A stretch of DNA of 45,315 bases. Origin: Leptospira saintgironsiae (GTDB lineage: Bacteria > Spirochaetota > Leptospiria > Leptospirales > Leptospiraceae). Position 1 is the first letter of the stretch. Each line of letters begins with the position of its first letter. Below are positions 44,035-45,315 of this stretch, piece by piece. A program made the position numbers and the translations under genes. The notes below the pieces were generated by a model. It was not told the DNA's origin and made no database searches. It saw nothing but the letters and a program-made list of their open reading frames with translations. Location of the stretch: the NCBI RefSeq assembly GCF_002811765.1, contig NZ_NPDR01000013.1, positions 1 to 45,315 on the forward strand, read 5' to 3'.

Positions 44035-44784
44035 TCAGCCGAATTCTTTTTCCAATTCAGGAGAAAGTTCGAAGTTGGAGTTCACACCTTGGACATCGTC
44101 ATGAGCTTCCAAGTTGTCGATCAGCTTCATTACTTTTTCTGCAATTTCTTTGTCAGAAACTTCTGCGCCAACTAATGCAACGAATTTAATCTCGGATTCT
44201 TCCGATTTAATCCCTTTGTCTGTCAAAGCTGTTTGGACTGCTTCATAATCGTCAGGCGAAGTTACTACTCTGAAAACTTCGCCCTCGTTCTGAACATCTT
44301 CCGCACCTGCGCCTACAGCTAATTCGAACAATTCCTCTTCGGAAATTTGATCAGAAGGAATTACGATAATACCTTTTCTTTCGAAAAGACGACTAACGCT
44401 ACCTGTAGTCGCCAAAGAACCGCCCAACTTAGTAAGAATACTTTTAATCTCCGGAGTTGTCCTGGTTTTTTTATCGGTTACTGCTTCCACCATGATCGCA
44501 GTTCCACCTGGTCCAAAACATTCATAAAGGCATTCTTCATATACAACGCCTTCCAACTCTCCAGTTCCTTTCTTGATCGCCCTATCGATATTATCTTTGG
44601 GCATGTTGCTTGCCTTTCCTTTCAGGACCGCGAGCCTAAGTCTTGGATTGGTATTAACATCCCCTCCACCCATACGCGCCGCAACAGTGATCTCCTTGAC
44701 CACCTTAGTGAAAATCGCCCCTCTTTTAGAATCGATAGCGTCTTTTTTACGTTTAATCGTTGCCCACTTACTATGCCCGGACAT
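44035..44784 (-). CDS. yebC: YebC/PmpR family protein
   Basis: A 249-residue protein of the widespread YebC/PmpR family. The N-terminal [14 protein letters not shown] segment, the ARMGGGD loop and [14 protein letters not shown] are typical, and the length is normal. Members have been described as transcription regulators and more recently as factors that help ribosomes through difficult sequences such as proline runs; which role applies here cannot be told. A GGGGA site lies just before the ATG. ruvC follows on the same strand. Confidence 0.94.
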   Translation of the reverse strand: MSGHSKWATIKRKKDAIDSKRGAIFTKVVKEITVAARMGGGDVNTNPRLRLAVLKGKASNMPKDNIDRAIKKGTGELEGVVYEECLYECFGPGGTAIMVEAVTDKKTRTTPEIKSILTKLGGSLATTGSVSRLFERKGIIVIPSDQISEEELFELAVGAGAEDVQNEGEVFRVVTSPDDYEAVQTALTDKGIKSEESEIKFVALVGAEVSDKEIAEKVMKLIDNLEAHDDVQGVNSNFELSPELEKEFG

Positions 44785-45315
44785 CGGATTTCCCCTTATA
44801 TTTAAGAATAGATAGGTTTAAAAAATATATAAGATCAGAAGCAGGAAAGTCGGCCAAAAACCGATCCTACTTTTTCAACAAAACCCGGTTTTTCCAGTCT
44901 GTCCATCCTTTTTGGCCTCCCCATCCTTCCAAGAAATCCAAGCCAAAACCCAAATCCTTCCAACAAAATCTAAACCTGTCAGCCTAACAAAAATTCCCAA
45001 TCCCCTACCAAATTTAAGTCAGAAAAAACGAAAGGAATATTATAAATTCTTAAAATTCTTCCAAGAAAAATCTGGGCGGCTCTTCGTGAAACTCAGACCG
45101 CGCTGCTACGGTTTCGCGCAAAAGCGCTCATCCGGGCAAGCCCGGACTAAAGCCCTTCGCATCGCTGCCGCGAATTGTAAGAGAAGGATCTACTGTGTAT
45201 GGGGGCTATTGTTTTGAAAAAGATCTCCCCACCCAATCGTAGCGACCCATAGGGAGCGAGAAGATGACCGTTTTCAACGAGTCGGTGGCAGAGAGAATCG
45301 ATGCCAAACGAGTGC
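44785..45315. other. Mostly non-coding end region
   Basis: About 480 bases without a supported gene before a possible partial one at the very end. It begins AT-rich and becomes GC-rich from about 45070. A short hairpin TCCGGGC-AA-GCCCGGA lies at 45131-45146. No tRNA, rRNA or riboswitch pattern is recognisable. The GC-rich part resembles in character the first 120 bases of the window. Confidence 0.6.
45264..45315 (+). CDS. Possible start of a gene cut by the window end
   Basis: An ATG at 45264 with a GGGAGCGAGAAG purine-rich stretch just upstream opens an uninterrupted frame of 17 codons to the window end (starting MTVFNESVAERID). It is too short to name. The GC-rich character of the upstream DNA leaves open that this is chance. 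Confidence 0.3.
   Translation, partial: MTVFNESVAERIDAKRV

Noticed and set aside
44912..45217. A 101-codon plus-strand frame in the terminal intergenic region
   Set aside because: The translation is a mix of Ser, Lys, Pro and Arg without any domain character, lacks a ribosome site and runs through the GC-rich repeat-like part.
1..45315. CRISPR arrays, tRNA or rRNA genes, insertion sequences, prophage
   Set aside because: No regularly spaced repeats, no cloverleaf with the usual T-loop sequence outside coding DNA, and no transposase, integrase or phage structural protein among the translated frames.

Overview
The window looks like chromosomal DNA of a Leptospira species, probably a saprophytic or low-virulence member since GC content is not especially low. 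This is an inference from gene content. Many proteins carry spirochaete-style lipoboxes (for example LTGC, LSGC, FSNC, LVFC). TTG or GTG starts with good ribosome binding sites occur, the genes are densely packed on both strands, and several proteins have the long, lightly conserved character typical of leptospires. I found no tRNA, rRNA, CRISPR array, insertion sequence, phage gene or plasmid function.

Layout. 0.2-2 kb: a DUF4405 membrane protein and an amidohydrolase. 2-6.3 kb: a minus-strand operon of a class A penicillin-binding protein with an N-terminal zinc ribbon and a secreted repeat-type protein. 6.3-11.6 kb: ChaN-like protein, dienelactone hydrolase, glutathione peroxidase, a ceramidase-family lipoprotein and a hotdog protein. 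11.7-21.6 kb: the most interesting block, described below. 21.7-26.2 kb: two tandem paralogous thiolases, a double-hotdog thioesterase and a divergent TetR regulator with a clear palindromic operator, which reads as an acyl-CoA metabolism locus. 26.3-34 kb: lipoproteins, a CASTOR/POLLUX-type channel, a gluzincin-like protein, a lipase with a lysine-rich tail, a PEP mutase/isocitrate lyase family enzyme and MsrB. 34.3-40.7 kb: an acyl-CoA dehydrogenase and an RND/TolC efflux pair without a membrane fusion protein. 40.9-44.8 kb: birA-coaX-crcB, a WG-repeat lipoprotein, ruvC and yebC. The last 530 bases are mostly non-coding.

The 11.7-21.6 kb block looks like a self-contained sigma-54 regulon. 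Four near-consensus -24/-12 promoters sit in two divergent intergenic regions (15.2-15.55 kb and 18.2-18.5 kb). In both regions the two -24 elements are exactly 214 bases apart, and both contain a pair of related 15-base repeats (GATTGAAANNNATCA type) about midway, where an activator would bind. The promoters face a DUF3089 hydrolase lipoprotein, a secreted PHB-depolymerase-like esterase, an outer-membrane beta-barrel protein, and a multi-TM/HAMP/PP2C sensor followed by a BASS-type transporter. Beside them lies a sigma-54 activator that is itself a membrane sensor, and its N-terminal half is paralogous to the PP2C protein. I infer a locus that senses an extracellular ester or carboxylate and switches on hydrolases, an outer-membrane channel and an inner-membrane carrier. 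The substrate is unknown.

A second theme is a 16-base palindrome, TGT(A/T)GGA(2 bases)TCC(A/T)ACA, seen five times: twice behind the dienelactone hydrolase, twice flanking a GC-rich block between yebC and ruvC, and once inside the linker-coding part of the penicillin-binding protein gene.
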